This document shows positions 47,728 to 60,853 of a stretch of 64,000 nt of DNA, one piece after another. The first letter of the stretch is position 1. Each line of letters begins with the position of its first letter. Position numbers and translations under genes: made by a program. Below the pieces are notes generated by a model. The model had not been told where the DNA came from. It worked only from the letters and a program-made list of their open reading frames with translations, and searched no databases. The stretch is from Carposina sasakii. Taxonomy: Eukaryota > Arthropoda > Insecta > Lepidoptera > Carposinidae. Where the stretch lies: NCBI GenBank assembly GCA_014607495.2, contig CP053169.1, positions 8,370,001 to 8,434,000 of the forward strand, written 5' to 3'.

Positions 47728-47789
47728 ACCCGAACTGCTGGATCATAAAGGAGAGTGTGGGATCTCCTTTATGATCCAGCAGTTCGGGT
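47728..47789. repeat. Perfect 28-bp inverted repeat (hairpin)
   Basis: AACCCGAACTGCTGGATCAT... is followed after a 6-8 base spacer by its exact reverse complement. Each arm matches the GATCTCCTTTATGATCCTGC block of the CTAAACGTGGCTGTG repeat family, so it looks like two head-to-head copies. Confidence 0.85.
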
Positions 47790-47815
47790 TTAGCATAGCG
47801 GGGACAGATGTAGAT

Positions 47816-49195
47816 GATCTCATCAATGATAAGTTTTTGCGATTCCCGACTACAATTTCTATTACTCTAACTGCAAGCAGCTTGCAACCCGCATGCAAGG
47901 CGACTTGCGTAATGGATAGCAATCATGTACGATATCGCAGTCATGTACGATAAGGCCGCTTTAAGCGTTTCACACGTACAGCCATTCAAAAATACTGCAG
48001 CGCTCGTAAAATCAGAATACTCCATAATAGAACTACTTTTATGTTCATTAAAGTTATGTGAACTAAAACCGGAACTTGCATAATCGTCACACAATTGACC
48101 ATAATTACTGGGCTTTTCTCATGTCAACGGTTAATTTTTTATTTCCTTGCAGATTATCTACTTTCTCCAAGGAAAACGATTCCCATAGATAACAACGGCA
48201 CAAAAGAACTGACACCTCGTAAAATGGAACAAGCTAGTTTTCCATAACGCGAGCTCAGTTTATGTCTAACTAAACCCATTCACAGTGGTAAATAAGTATA
48301 AATAAAATCTCTTGATCTGTATTAGATGCACCTAAGATGTGGCTTAAATTTGAAATTGATGGAAGAAAATATATGTTTGCTCGATCAGTTCAGTCAGGTC
48401 TTATAATACAAGCGCGACAATGCCAAGCTCCATATAAAAATATGCCAGCCCCATTGTTTTTTTTGTCTTGCTCAACCTAACAAAATAAAAACCTTATTTA
48501 TGCATTACCTACCTCGTTATAATATTCCTTAGTATATATTAGATGTACCAATGCGTACCGGGATTGGCCCATCTCTGCAACTCCTGTGAGCCAGGATCAA
48601 CAGAGGCGACCAGAAGAATGCATAACAAAGCATAGAAAATCCCGGGGGGACCTAACGAGCGACTATAAAGCATTAAAACCAATGCGTACATGATGCAGTA
48701 AGATAACTTTGACATACCTACCTATTCCAATTGTCGTATCGACACCACGGCTTGCAGACTGTTGTCCAACCTTTTGTCCAAGAAAATGTGTTTGAGTTAA
48801 TATAGCATTTGTTACCTTTAGTGTTTCTCAAATAATAGTGCTTAGAGTGAAATCGAAGGCTTTACTCGAAAAGGAGAGCTCACGACTATGCTATTATACT
48901 TAAGTTGGTAGAGAACTTCTAAAAATGAAGTATATAAAAGTGTTCTTCATTTTGCAGATATACCTACATGTAGAAGGAGTTATAAGGGACTTTCGGATTT
49001 AACTGTTTTTGGTGCAATAAAGGAGTACCTATCGTAAAATGCCTTTGTGTCTGGGAATGCTGCAATCATATAAATCGGATATAAATTAAATGCGCAGTGC
49101 AAGAGAAAATGAAACTTGACAACTTGTAGAGAAAAAATTCAGTTCTAAAAATCTCGGTGCTATAACAAACCTAAATAAATTGAAAACCTAAATAT
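47816..49195. other. AT-rich intergenic stretch
   Basis: No gene recognised. 48540-48660 has a GC-richer patch (CCAATGCGTACCGGGATTGG) that may be repeat debris. Confidence 0.4.
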
Positions 49196-49500
49196 TTAAT
49201 TGTATCAGGCGTCACTATTTGGAAGTTCAAATTTCCATCGAGGGCTCGCCCACCACCGGGCCCTACACGCTCCGCTGACCCTGGGATCTGTCGACTCATT
49301 GTCACGAACACAAGACACCACAGTCGCACCGAGAAGCCAGATCCAAGCACCTAGCATGCAACCATAAGTAGGTACATAGCTGCTAATCCGAAAATCAATA
49401 GAAAATGTTAATCGACATATGCTTCGCCAACACCCGTGGCATCTTCAGGATTAGATTTTCAGGTTACTAAATTTAGTTAGTTAGTTTAGTAGTTAGAACA
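49196..49500 (-). mobile_element. Penelope-like pseudo-LTR, diverged copy
   Basis: GCCCACCACCGGGCCCTACAC, GAAGCCAGATCCAAGCACC, ACACCCGTGGCATCTTCAGG: same block order as the left arm of 24224-25524 at perhaps 75-80% identity. The right boundary is unclear. Confidence 0.75.
49408..49454 (-). ncRNA. Hammerhead ribozyme fold in Penelope pseudo-LTR, copy 3
   Basis: Stem I UAAUC/GAUUA, core CUGAAGA plus U, stem II GCC/GGC, GAAG instead of GAAA (15.1-16.1 becomes G-U), stem III CA/UG, cleavage base C17. Substitutions against copies 1 and 2 fall in loops or the N7 position apart from the G-U. Confidence 0.65.
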
Positions 49501-49704
49501 CATACGATAGCAAAATTTTTGGAATATCTGTCAAGTTTAGGCAATGTTGAGCTTAAACTGTGTCTAAATTATTTTGAAATAACATGTCAAGAATTCTAGA
49601 CGGAAGTGAGATTAGCTGGGTTCTTATAAAATCGAAATCGTGTGAAAGATTACAAAAATATCCGTAACGAAACTTAATGATAAAAATTCAATTCAAATAC
49701 CTAT

Positions 49705-49980
49705 TGTGGCGGACAACCCGACACCGCTAAATATATTGTATATAGTGAAAAAAGCCGCGCGCCTTACTATAGTCTCGCCGAAGAGCGAGCCACGCGCCGG
49801 CGCCCTACTGACGCATTCGATCGCAGGCTCTCACAGCGAACGCACGTTCGCTCGCCTTTGGCCATCCGCCATTTTTCTTGTTTAATAGTGTAGGTTGTGT
49901 TTTATATTCATTGTAAATATTTCTCCTGTAAATATATCATCCGACCATCAAGTTTGTACATTATTCCCAACACGCCTACA
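49705..49980 (+). repeat. 5' LTR of gypsy element
   Basis: Starts TGTGGCGGACAACCCG, ends CACGCCTACA. AACTGGTGACCC follows immediately as the probable primer-binding site; I do not assign the tRNA. Confidence 0.93.
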
Positions 49981-50024
49981 ACTGGTGACCCACGTCGTCC
50001 GAAGAACAGTGAATTTTTCCTACA

Positions 50025-53000
50025 ATGTCCACGGAAGACTACCTAGGAAAAAACAAAAGCTCGGATGACAAGATAAATCAAGAATTTTTTTTGGCCAAAC
50101 GGATTGAAAAACTAAATTCCCAGGTTGCCACACTGCTCGAAATGATAGAAAAAGAGGAAACCCGTTCACATTATTCGCAATCCGCTGCCCGATCGAATCA
50201 CAGGTACAAATCTCCATATTATTATAACCGCCATGCGACGTCTCACCACCGCAATAGCGCAACGAAAAATTCTTCGCCTTGCGACGAAATGAGAAATCAC
50301 CGCATGCAGCCACAGGCAAACGAATGCCTCACATGTAATGGCCGACTCTTCGTTACTGATTGCACTACCAAAATTCAATTCCTTATAGACACAGGCTCAG
50401 ATCTATGCGTTTTTCCACGCACGATGACCCGCGAACGCCGCTCGAAGTGCAACTATGAACTCTTCGCGGCCAACGGTAGCACTATCGCCACATATGGCCA
50501 CATTCAACTACACCTTAATCTCGGTTTAAGAAGAGACTTTAACTGGAAGTTCGTCGTCGCCGACGTATCAAAACCTATTATTGGCGTCGACTTCCTTAGC
50601 TTCTATAACCTTTTAGTTGACTGCCGACAGCATAAACTCATCGACGGCCTCACTTCTCTGTCCATACAAGTTCCTCATCAAACTCAAGCAGTAGAAGCAG
50701 TCAAGGCAGTATCCGGGGACTCGACGTTCCACGCACTGCTGAGACAATACCCGGAGATAACCAGACCAGCAGGTAATCCTATCTTGGCAGAGCCGAAGCA
50801 CAACACAAAACACCACATTCGTGTTACCACCGGCCCGCCAGTATCTGCACGTCCACGCAGGTTAGCTCCAGATCGCCTACTCATAGCCAAAAAGGAATTC
50901 GAGGACATGGTCAACAATGGTACAGCCCGGCGCTCAGAAAGTCCATGGTCATCCCCTCTACACCTGGTGCCGAAGAAAGATAACGGCTGGCGACCTTGCG
51001 GCGACTACAGAGCCCTAAACGCCAGAACCATTCCCGACAGGTACCCCATAAGGCACATACAAGACTTCTCCTACCAGCTCGCCGGTTGCACAATCTTCAG
51101 CAAGCTAGATTTAGTCAAAGCCTACAATCAAATTCCTATGTTCGAAGACGATATTCCTAAAACAGCTATTACAACACCATTTGGTCTCTTTGAATTTCCT
51201 TATATGACCTTTGGTCTTAGAAATGCTGCACAAACATTCCAAAGATTCATCGACGAAGTCCTTCAAGGTTTGACATTTACTTTTGGCTATCTCGATGACA
51301 TTTTAATATTTTCAAAATCAGAAGAACAACATTTGGAACATCTCAAAATTTTATTTGAACGACTGAAGACGTATGGTGTCATAATAAATACTTCAAAAAG
51401 TATTCTTGGCATAAACGAAATTGACTTTTTGGGATACCACGTTTCATCTAAAGGTACTCGCCCACTTGTAAATAAAGTCGAAATTATTAAAGATTTTCCA
51501 GTACCTAAAACTGCCAAAGAACTTAGAAGATTTTTGGGAATGCTGAATTATTTTCGAAGATTTGTACCAAACGCAGCTAAAATTCAAGCGCCACTCAACT
51601 CAGCTCTTAGAGGTGCCAACATGAAAGGATCTACACCAGTGCATATGACACCAGAACTACTCCAGGCATTTGAGGAATCCAAGTCCACACTGTCTGAAGC
51701 CACTCTACTGTCGCATCCAAATGCACAAAACGAACTTGCCCTCTACACTGATGCCTCTGACGTTGCTATTGGTGCTGTTCTACAACAACGAGACGGTGAA
51801 GAATGGATACCACTAGGATTTTTCTCTAAGAAGTTATCCAGCTCTCAGAAAAGCTATAGCCCGTATGATAGAGAACTCCTAGCCATCTATGAAGGAATCA
51901 AACACTTCAGGTACATGGTCGAAGCAAGAACTTTCACTGTATTTACCGACCACAAACCTATCACTTTCGCCTTCACCACCAAGAGAGATAACTGCTCACC
52001 TCGACAACTCCGCTATCTAGACTACATATCCCAATTCACGACAGATATCAGACACGTATCTGGGAAAGACAACGTAGTAGCCGACGCTCTCTCACGTATA
52101 GAAGTTATTTCAAGCATAGATTACCAGTCCTTGGCCCGCGAACAACAGAACGACAGTGAACTGCTAGACTTGTTACGGAAAGGATCCTCGCTGAAGCTGA
52201 GCAAAGTTAAACTACCAGAAGCTAATTGCGAAGTTTACTGTGATACGTCAAGAGTCACAAGACCTTTCATCACCAAATCCTTCCGCAAGCAGATATTCGA
52301 CATGCTTCACAATCTTAGCCATCCAGGTGCCAAAGCCTCTGCACAGTTGGTATCGCAAAGATTCGTCTGGCCCGGAATAAAAAAGGACTGTCGACAATGG
52401 GCAAAAGAATGCACAGATTGCCAACGTAACAAAATCATTCGTCATACATCATCACCTCTCACACCCATTCCAACTCCATCTGATCGTTTTTCACACATTC
52501 ACATGGACATCGTAGGACCATTACCACCTTCCTATGATTACAGATACTGCCTCACTGTCATCGATCGCTTTACTCGATGGCCTGAAGCGTATCCTCTGCG
52601 TGACATCACTGCAGAAACCTGCGCTCGCACCTTCGTGGCCGGCTGGGTTGCCCGCTTCGGCTGCCCTCACAAAATCACCACCGACCGCGGCAGGCAATTT
52701 GAATCGCAGCTGTTCAAGAACATCGCCTCAATTATTGGTGCTGAACTTCGTCCTACCACATCATATCACCCTCAATGTAATGGCATGGTTGAACGACTAC
52801 ATCGCCAACTCAAGTCAGCCATCATGTGCCACAACAATAGCAATTGGTCCGAGGTACTTCCACTCGTACTTCTTGGAATACGAAGTGCATGGAAGGACGA
52901 CCTCCAACGATCAGCGGCCGAACTCGTCTACGGTGAACCTCTGCGCCTTCCAGGAGAGTTCTTCGAACCTGATAAGAACCTCATCGTAGACCCGACAGAC

Positions 53001-53369
53001 TTCGCCTCACGCCTCCGCACCCACATGAAAAACCTGGCTCCTGAACCTGCTGCATGGCATGGAAGCAGATACTTCTACCTTCCCAAGGACATCATGACAG
53101 CAAGCCACGTTTTCCTCAGAAAGGGACACTCGCGGAGATCGCTAGAACCGCCCTATTCCGGTCCACACAAAGTTATAGACCGAGGGCCGAAGCTCTTTAA
53201 GCTCGACGTCAACGGCAAGGAAACAACAGTTACCATCGACCGCATCAAACCCGCACACATGACACGCGACGCAACTCCAACTTCCCCAGCTCCAGTCGTG
53301 CGTCCAGATCAAACACAAAGAACACGATATGGTAGAATAGTGCGCTTCCCTGATCACTATCGACCGTAG
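50025..53369 (+). CDS. Gypsy Pol polyprotein with vestigial Gag
   Basis: 1114 residues, uninterrupted. Residues 1-100 hold only a short Gag-like remnant without capsid core or CCHC knuckle. Then aspartic protease (IDTGSD, D122), reverse transcriptase with YLDD at 422-425 and [11 protein letters not shown] upstream, RNase H (LYTDASD, D576), and integrase with the HHCC finger (H762, H766, C796, C799) and DDE triad D828, D887, E923 (35 residues between the last two). It copies element RNA into DNA and integrates it. All catalytic residues are present, but without a full Gag it would need helper particles. Confidence 0.93.
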   Translation: MSTEDYLGKNKSSDDKINQEFFLAKRIEKLNSQVATLLEMIEKEETRSHYSQSAARSNHRYKSPYYYNRHATSHHRNSATKNSSPCDEMRNHRMQPQANECLTCNGRLFVTDCTTKIQFLIDTGSDLCVFPRTMTRERRSKCNYELFAANGSTIATYGHIQLHLNLGLRRDFNWKFVVADVSKPIIGVDFLSFYNLLVDCRQHKLIDGLTSLSIQVPHQTQAVEAVKAVSGDSTFHALLRQYPEITRPAGNPILAEPKHNTKHHIRVTTGPPVSARPRRLAPDRLLIAKKEFEDMVNNGTARRSESPWSSPLHLVPKKDNGWRPCGDYRALNARTIPDRYPIRHIQDFSYQLAGCTIFSKLDLVKAYNQIPMFEDDIPKTAITTPFGLFEFPYMTFGLRNAAQTFQRFIDEVLQGLTFTFGYLDDILIFSKSEEQHLEHLKILFERLKTYGVIINTSKSILGINEIDFLGYHVSSKGTRPLVNKVEIIKDFPVPKTAKELRRFLGMLNYFRRFVPNAAKIQAPLNSALRGANMKGSTPVHMTPELLQAFEESKSTLSEATLLSHPNAQNELALYTDASDVAIGAVLQQRDGEEWIPLGFFSKKLSSSQKSYSPYDRELLAIYEGIKHFRYMVEARTFTVFTDHKPITFAFTTKRDNCSPRQLRYLDYISQFTTDIRHVSGKDNVVADALSRIEVISSIDYQSLAREQQNDSELLDLLRKGSSLKLSKVKLPEANCEVYCDTSRVTRPFITKSFRKQIFDMLHNLSHPGAKASAQLVSQRFVWPGIKKDCRQWAKECTDCQRNKIIRHTSSPLTPIPTPSDRFSHIHMDIVGPLPPSYDYRYCLTVIDRFTRWPEAYPLRDITAETCARTFVAGWVARFGCPHKITTDRGRQFESQLFKNIASIIGAELRPTTSYHPQCNGMVERLHRQLKSAIMCHNNSNWSEVLPLVLLGIRSAWKDDLQRSAAELVYGEPLRLPGEFFEPDKNLIVDPTDFASRLRTHMKNLAPEPAAWHGSRYFYLPKDIMTASHVFLRKGHSRRSLEPPYSGPHKVIDRGPKLFKLDVNGKETTVTIDRIKPAHMTRDATPTSPAPVVRPDQTQRTRYGRIVRFPDHYRP

Positions 53370-53396
53370 CAAGCAACGGTCTCGGCGGGGGAGTAT

Positions 53397-53672
53397 TGTG
53401 GCGGACAACCCGACACCGCTAAATATATTGTATATAGTGAAAAAAGCCGCGCGCCTTACTATAGTCTCGCCGAAGAGCGAGCCACGCGCCGGCGCCCTAC
53501 TGACGCATTCGATCGCAGGCTCTCACAGCGAACGCACGTTCGCTCGCCTTTGGCCATCCGCCATTTTTCTTGTTTAATAGTGTAGGTTGTGTTTTATATT
53601 CATTGTAAATATTTCTCCTGTAAATATATCATCCGACCATCAAGTTTGTACATTATTCCCAACACGCCTACA
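53397..53672 (+). repeat. 3' LTR of gypsy element
   Basis: No difference from the 5' LTR found on reading. Begins 27 bp after the pol stop codon, straight after the purine tract. Confidence 0.93.
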
Positions 53673-53676
53673 CTAT

Positions 53677-56600
53677 CATAATTTTCACTACGAGTACACC
53701 TATAATAATAATAATAATAAGCCTCTTTATTCAATGTTGACGAGTATACCTACTTATTTTTATATTTAACATTCTATAGGCTAGTATATTGACCATGAAA
53801 GAAACAAGCGATTTTACCACTCCACCAAATATTCAACCGAGCATGAACACATAAAATCGCACACTCATAAAAACTTTTTATAACGTCGACGGGTGAGTTC
53901 GTTACTTCGTTTATCGATAGTTGTGCCACTTTCTCAAGGTCAATAACGATTTTATTAAAATTCATCAGTTTCATATAAAACGGAAACAAAATAAAACAAC
54001 TGTCCTATAGAGTTAATAAATACATGACAACTTTCTCTTCAACTTTCGATTTCGCAGTTTAGCCGGAATTTCTTTAGATTTTTTTCCCTAAAACGTTTTG
54101 TTTTTCAATTTGGCGAGATGATCTTGAATTAGATGGACTGTGAAGTTCAAGTTGTGGTTTACTTTTTACTACGTTTGCGGTTACTACTTAATCTTACCTT
54201 TAATTTCACGGGCTTATAGTTAACAATATAGAAATTTGACCTCTGAAATATATATTTATGCTATTTCAAAATAATTAAACCCTCATATACTAAGGTAATG
54301 TACCTGCCTACTAGTTACGGAACTTGCTTTTTTAACACGAATTCAATTGGGTATGAAGTGAACGCAATTTTTGCATAGGTAGGTAAATTCCGGTCATAAA
54401 ACTACCTTTTAAATGTAACATACGATACTGAGCATGAAACTATATAAGTAACAGTGCAAAAATGTTTTAATTTTAATATCATCATGAATCTTTCCTTTTC
54501 CCTTTAAGTATTTATGGATCGGCGCAATATGGTTTTTACCTATGTATACTCGTATTATGTGGCAATCGGACAACACATTAGATTGTCAGTAACCAATGTA
54601 TCAAGTGCAAGTAACTTTCGCGGCAAGGTAAGTAAGTATCTTGACCTTTCACAAGCATTCGACTAGGTAGTTCTACCAGATACAAATCTGGTGTCGCACA
54701 GGGTAGCGCTTTCGCTCCTAAACGTTATTGCCTGTATCGACATCTACGGTGGTTATTACTGGTTATGAGCGACAGAAAACGAAGCTTACGACATGAGAAA
54801 CATGTAATTAAGTTAGGTACCTAGACATTATTTTAATGATCACTTAAAGCTGGGGTCATTTGTGAAAATTATTTGTTATTAGATACCGCGACTACCTGAA
54901 TATTTTTAATGTAGGTATTACGCACGATACCTCTGACACTACCTAGAGTAGGTATTTTTTGAGCTAGACACAGCGAATCAAGTGCGTAAGTAGGTACTAA
55001 GTACCTAAGTATTTATAGTCTTAAATGGTAGATAATTCTAATACACAAGCACAAACCATAAGAAACTACAAATAGCAACACTTGATTAATCTACATTGTT
55101 AGATATCTTTAATGAAAGAGAAAGCTAACAAAAGTAATCTATATCGAAAGATCAACGTAAGAAATAATTGAGTAGTGTTTTGTATGTTGGTAAGTACATT
55201 GATTGATTTACTATATTATACCTATGTAATTAAATTGTATGTACATAATTACTATCAAAGTTATACAAATAACACTATTATGAACTAGCTGTTGGCCGCG
55301 ACTTCATATGCATGGACTACAAAATGCAGCCAATATGTACCTACTTAAAAAGTGTGCAAAATTTTAAGAAGATGGTTGAGTAAACAAAAATAAAATGTAA
55401 AGAGGTGACAAACACATAAATAAACAACAAACACTGTCGCATTTTAATATGTAGGTACTTATTTTAGTTAGGATACTTTTTAAAGAAAAGCCTAGTTTAG
55501 TTAATATAAAGTCAATGCACCGTTGTAAGAATGTGCATAACCAACTGTAACTAAGTATTTATTACAAATGATCATCTACAATATCCAGGTAGATCACGCG
55601 ATTGTCTTTATACGGGCTTAGACATATAATTTTGCAATACTCATTTTATGAACTTAAGTAAAAGTCCTATAAGTATAATATTCTTCAATCTATTGAATTG
55701 AATACGTAATACCTACCTTTATTGTAACTGCTCGTGAGAGCAGTACGATCTATGTTGGTCTTAATGTTGGAACTAATAGGTATTCTTATGCTGTAGCTAA
55801 TGTTGACTGTTTCTGCCGTTTGGAATGGTTTTACGAGACTTCGGCACCAGTTTCAAAAATAGGATCGACCTTGCAACTGTTAAAACTTTAATTACCGCAA
55901 TAATTGTTAAAAGTTTGCATGTTGTGCTGTGGATGACTTGTTTAAATTTGGAATTGTTTGTTGTTATCCTTATGGAATACTTATACAAGTTATACAACGT
56001 GTTTTCAAAATTAGTGATTTACGTTTGACACGAAATAAGAGACAACTTTCACTACAAACAATCAGCTGTTCCATACATTTCAGTGCATTAATTATTCAAA
56101 ATTGTATGGAACAGCTCATTTGTTTTATGGAACCTACCTAGTTTCGTATTAAAAGCAAATACTAATTTTGAAAACACCTTATAGAGATAAACTTTAGGAT
56201 TCCCCATTTTTCCATTTCAGGAAATCCTCTCTTGCCTACCTATATTTTCTTCTTTATCTTGCCCACGTCATGGCGTCATATACAGAACACCCTCAAGTTT
56301 CAGATCTCATTCAGTGGTTTAGGCTATGCGTTGATACGTCAGTCATTCAGTACGAAACAATTGTAAATGTACCTAAAGATGACAAAATTAGCCGCAACTT
56401 GATTTGAGGAAACCACGGGTCGTGAAGCGATACCTCAACTTTACGCTTGCCTTCACTAATAATTAGCAACGAAACGGGGAATTCGGCTATTATTGTTGAG
56501 GCAGCTATAGGAAATGTACTTTGTGCTTTATCTGTTATGCAGTCGGCTATAAAAATGGTAGTGCATATGACCATCAAGTTGTTTAAGACCTGGCATTATA

Positions 56601-58255
56601 TTTTATTAGGCCCTAAACAGATATGAACTAAAGCTATAGAAGCCAAAGCTACAGCTATCTAAATGCTGTAATAGTGTCTTCTATCATGTCAGTTCCGAAA
56701 TGCCGAAAACTAAACATATATGATAATAGGTAGGTATGTACTTATAGCTCTTACACAACGATATTTCATAACAACGATAACTTTTTTCATCACCTAAAAG
56801 AGCCTGTTACAATGACCATAACATTTCGCTAATCGCCCTGTAACGTACAGAAAGTTTCCTTATGTGGAGACGATTTGTCTTACACACAGACCGACGGTTT
56901 CACTTTCATAAGCTATGCACGGCACGAAAGAGAGTGTGTCGCACGCGCATACTAATTATTCGGTCAGTGGTAGCAGTACGGTCAGCAGGTTAGCGTAGGA
57001 TTATCTTAAAAAGGTTTGTGAGGGCAATTCGAGAGTAGCTGTAAAAATTTTCTCGAACAGAAGTAGGTAGATAGGTTCGTTTTCATTCCATTCTGGTGCT
57101 GAATCTGAGGACTTGGCTGGAGCATTAGGTACTTTTGGATATTCTATCTAGGGAACGCTCAGAAGGGATTCAGAGGCTTAAAGCAGCATGGCCATCATCA
57201 GATATTATTTATAATATGAAGAACCGTTTTAAATATTAGAAGAAAATATTATAGGAGATAAATTCCATAGCCTCAGTAATTTAAGCCTATTACTTCCTTG
57301 TCTCACAGTGAAAAATAAAATTAGTTCAAGATTCAGCCAAATCTTCAAGTGAAAGAGTTAAATTATCCTTTTCCTCCATTCATCTTGCAGATGGGACTAA
57401 TAAAGCTTAGAAACTGAAGATTTTCAATACATATTGCGCCAACTCTCCAACCAAATAGCTAGATAAGATTATGACTATAGAGCAATGGCATATTATAAGT
57501 AGAAGCACGAGAATACTGACTGAATTGATCATAGAGGCAGACGATAAACGTTCGGGACAGAAACGTAAAGGTTCACTTATAATTTATACGACGATAACCA
57601 ATGTGTGTGCTTGCTAAGGATCCCAGACTTTATTGCCATTATCAGCTCATGCCAGCAACATAGAACATGCTCTTACACTTAAGTCATTTAAATCTGTAAG
57701 ACCCTTGCATAAAGGTTCATGACAGGCATAGAGAGAACCTTATCTATTCAAATTAACTTGATTTATTCAACGCATGAAAAATAGCCGAATTATTGCCCAA
57801 CAGACTGACAAACCTCCAGCATATAATTCCCGATTGCACAACGCAAATAAATCAGTGCAGCTGTCTTCAATGATGGTATACGTTGGAACATATCTCACGT
57901 ACTCGTATTGACCCACCATTGTTTCGGCTGTAGCTTAGGTGTGGAAACACCGTGATAGTAAAATGCTATAAGCAGACAGTTGACCAATGTGAGGGGATGG
58001 TGTCCCAAATTTAAAAGTTGAAAAATATTAATGTGGTTGCGACAGTGGCAGCGAACTAGGAATAAGAATACACTAATCCTGAAAAATATAGACACCCGAC
58101 ATGCACGGAAGGAAATGCAGCTGATGTATTCTGATTTCTGGTAAAGCCCCGCATCAACAACAAGGGAAAGATACTTTACGATAACGAATGCCAATGCGAA
58201 AAGATGTTGCATTAGCGAAATACAAAGTACTTATTTGTTACCTGTACCATAGAGG
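53677..58255. other. Long AT-rich intergenic stretch
   Basis: 53696-53740 is a short reversed LINE tail (TAATAATAAGCC, CTTTATTCAATG). Elsewhere many GTAGGTA motifs but no ORF, RNA or repeat family I can support. 56930-57000 is GC-richer and contains TCGGTCAGTGG, which could be a promoter, without further support. Confidence 0.4.
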
Positions 58256-58257
58256 AT

Positions 58258-58560
58258 CCGGTGATAGCCCAATGGTTAAGAGGATAGGCATCGCATAGCA
58301 TAGGCTCGATCTCGGTGACGACAGGTCTGACCACTGAACTTTTTTTATGTCTACGGATTTTACGGATATTTGTCACTTATCTATACCCGAGGAGGCTTGA
58401 CGTCAGGCAGGCGCAGGCGTCGTGGAATAAACGCGAAATCCTTGAAAATGTGAATTTCGAAAGAAGCCATATTGCGCCGAAAACACCATAAATAATGAGA
58501 TAAGGAAGATGATGATCATAGATCGAGAAATAAGATTCAATGTAATACCAAGGCATTAGC
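58258..58560 (+). mobile_element. tRNA-derived SINE
   Basis: CCGGTGATAGCCCAATGGTT-AAGAGGATAGGCATCGC is a box-A-like head. GGCTCGATCTCG is a poor box B. The body has TCACTTATCTATACCCGAGG and CAGGCGTCGTGGAATAAACG. Related to 19930-20285. Confidence 0.6.
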
Positions 58561-59236
58561 TGGATAAGCTCATTTGTTTTTCATCCCTACTGCCTTTAAT
58601 TATAATTTAGTTAATTACAATGCATGGCGCATTCAATCAATGCTTGGTTTTGGGAATTGGGAACACCTTTTATTACAAAGTGGGTTTATGTAACGCAGTT
58701 ATTAGGCCTCTGCCGTCGTTTCTAATTTATAATTTGCTTGATCGGTGCAAGGTCGATCGTGTTGTGATTGGAATTTTGCAACTCATGAACTAATGTTATT
58801 GGTTTACTCAGTTATTATGAGTCATCATAAGTTATGAGTGGTCGAAATATCTAAATCAAATTGGCAAATGCGATATTAAAATGTCCTTAGGTCCTATCTA
58901 CTTATATTTAATTATAACTTAGTTTAGTACGTCCAGTAGGTACTCGTACGTATAGGTGCACACATACCTACAAACAACGACTTGATTTCTCGACGTTTAT
59001 GTATGTACCTAAAAATTAGGTAATTGAACACCTGTTAAGTACTTATCCTTACCCTCCGAAAGTCCGAATGAAATTACTGCATGACCCGTTTTCCAACCGC
59101 TTAGAATAATATTGATCGCATTTCTCCGCCAATGCAATGATGACGAAAGAGGTTCTTTCTTGCCAACGGATTTCAAAAAGACATGAAGAATAAGGTAGTA
59201 CATGTATCTATTTACTTTGAGAAACTGGGGTATCTA
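58561..59236. other. No feature recognised
   Basis: AT-rich sequence between a SINE and a MITE. Confidence 0.4.
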
Positions 59237-59617
59237 CAGGGTGAATTTATGGTCGTCAACGTTCTCGAAAACTACGGAATCTCCTCATCATCACGATCAT
59301 TTTTCTCCGTGGAAGCATACCTGGGAAGTGTCTGGTTTCCAAAATATTAGGGTCCAAAGTTGAGTAAACTGCGTTTTTCTGCATAAATGCACATTGACGC
59401 GTGTAGCAAGATTTTTTCAAGAGAAATAATTAATATCTGTCTATGAAAAAACACTAGCATAAACACTGGACACTATAAATTTCGCCCGATCAAGTAATTA
59501 AAAAAAAAAAATTAAAAAAATTACATCGTTTCCCAGCATTTATTTTGGCATAAACTAAATTTATTTCATGTATAGAGTACGTACCCTTCGTTAAGGGTGG
59601 CAACGAAAAAACACCTG
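59237..59617 (+). mobile_element. Family A MITE
   Basis: CAGGGTGAATTTATGGTCG to CAACGAAAAAACACCTG, TA-flanked, 381 bp. Directly followed by a family B MITE with only TATA between them. Confidence 0.85.
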
Positions 59618-59621
59618 TATA

Positions 59622-59875
59622 CAGGGTGTAACAGAAAGGGTATGTTAAGCGAAAAGCTGTATAAATAGCCAACTATAGAGAACCTATTTCCAAAATTTGA
59701 AACTCGAAATCACGTTTTTATTTTTCGAGATTGTATTCCTGAGATATTTAAAAATTCTCCATACTATCGGGAAAAATAAACATGTGATTTCGGATCTCAA
59801 ATTTTGTGGTTAGGTTCTCTATAGTGGGCTATTTACATAGCTTTTCGCTTAACATACCCTTTTTGTTACACCCTG
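59622..59875. mobile_element. Family B MITE, intact palindrome
   Basis: 254 bp. CAGGGTGTAACAGAAAGGG to CCCTTTTTGTTACACCCTG, TA-flanked; arms complementary over about 110 bp each. Confidence 0.88.
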
Positions 59876-60261
59876 TATACGTAGGTATATAGGTACGTTA
59901 CAAATTTATAACGGGCCTTAAAACTATTTAGATAAATGTTGACGATAAGCAGTTTTATACTAAACTGTGGTTTACTCTTAATTTTCAAAAAATGTAGTTT
60001 AGTGGTAAAGTAAGGTCAGTCAAATGGTCAATTAGTAGCTGTTGTATTTTGGTTTGATAGTTGGTAGGTATGTCGATTGCGGTCCTAAATCACTAGGACC
60101 ACCTGGATAGAGCCATATTGTGCCTTTAACACATCAAAATACATACCTAAGTAGGTACCCAACAATTATAGACATAGACAAATCTTTATTCGCTAAAACA
60201 ACACACATTACACTAAAATATTGACAAGTAGAACAATTTATTTTAATGTCTCACAAAAGTA

Positions 60262-60422
60262 ATGTGCGATGTTGTTATGATGAAATATCTCTCAAGTGAT
60301 AAGCTGGCAACTTGTTAAGATCATTAACATCCTGTCCCCGCATAATGTTAAAAACGTGGCTGTGGGATTTCATCCATTTACGATCGTGCAGTTCTTGCTA
60401 CTCCATTTAAGTATGTAAAAGT
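60262..60422 (+). mobile_element. CTAAACGTGGCTGTG-type SINE-like repeat (diverged)
   Basis: TCTCAAGTGATAAGCTGGCAA, ACGTGGCTGTGGGATTTC, TACTCCATTTAAG. 60180-60240 upstream resembles a LINE tail (TCTTTATTCGC). Confidence 0.55.
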
Positions 60423-60853
60423 TTCAGATTAAACCTTCAGTATTCATTTTGTAAGTGTTATTTACCTAAAAGTTCATTAATACGTTACCTATTAATCACA
60501 GTGTAATTAGGGCTTACTTATACAATTAGTTAGATAAACACGTAAGACTAATCTGTATTGTAGAAATGTACAGAAAAACTAAATGTGGAACTTACGTGCT
60601 TACGACGAACAATACTGCAGAGCTCTCTGTAATAATTCCCACGAAGAAATCAATATTAAATTGAAATCATGGCTTAAATTAAGAGTTATAGCGGATTATT
60701 TGGCTTAGAGGCTTTACAAACATGATTGTTTCACGAATGTCACGACTTAAAGTTCAGGAAATCTAAAAGGCCCCATAAGTAAAGTCGGTGACCAATTAAT
60801 TCTAGCAAAATGACCTTTTATGCTTTGTGCCTCTATGGGAGTTATCAGTTATA

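Larger units (their letters stand above)
49705..53672 (+). mobile_element. Ty3/gypsy LTR retrotransposon, recent insertion
   Basis: Two 276-bp LTRs, TGTGGCGG...CCTACA, look identical. Target duplication CTAT lies at 49701-49704 and 53673-53676. One pol frame (50025-53369) lies between; a purine tract GGCGGGGGAGTAT precedes the 3' LTR. Total 3968 bp, short for the class because most of gag is absent. Confidence 0.95.

Noticed and set aside
52534..52989. 151-codon frame within the gypsy pol region
   Set aside because: Alternate-frame shadow of integrase.
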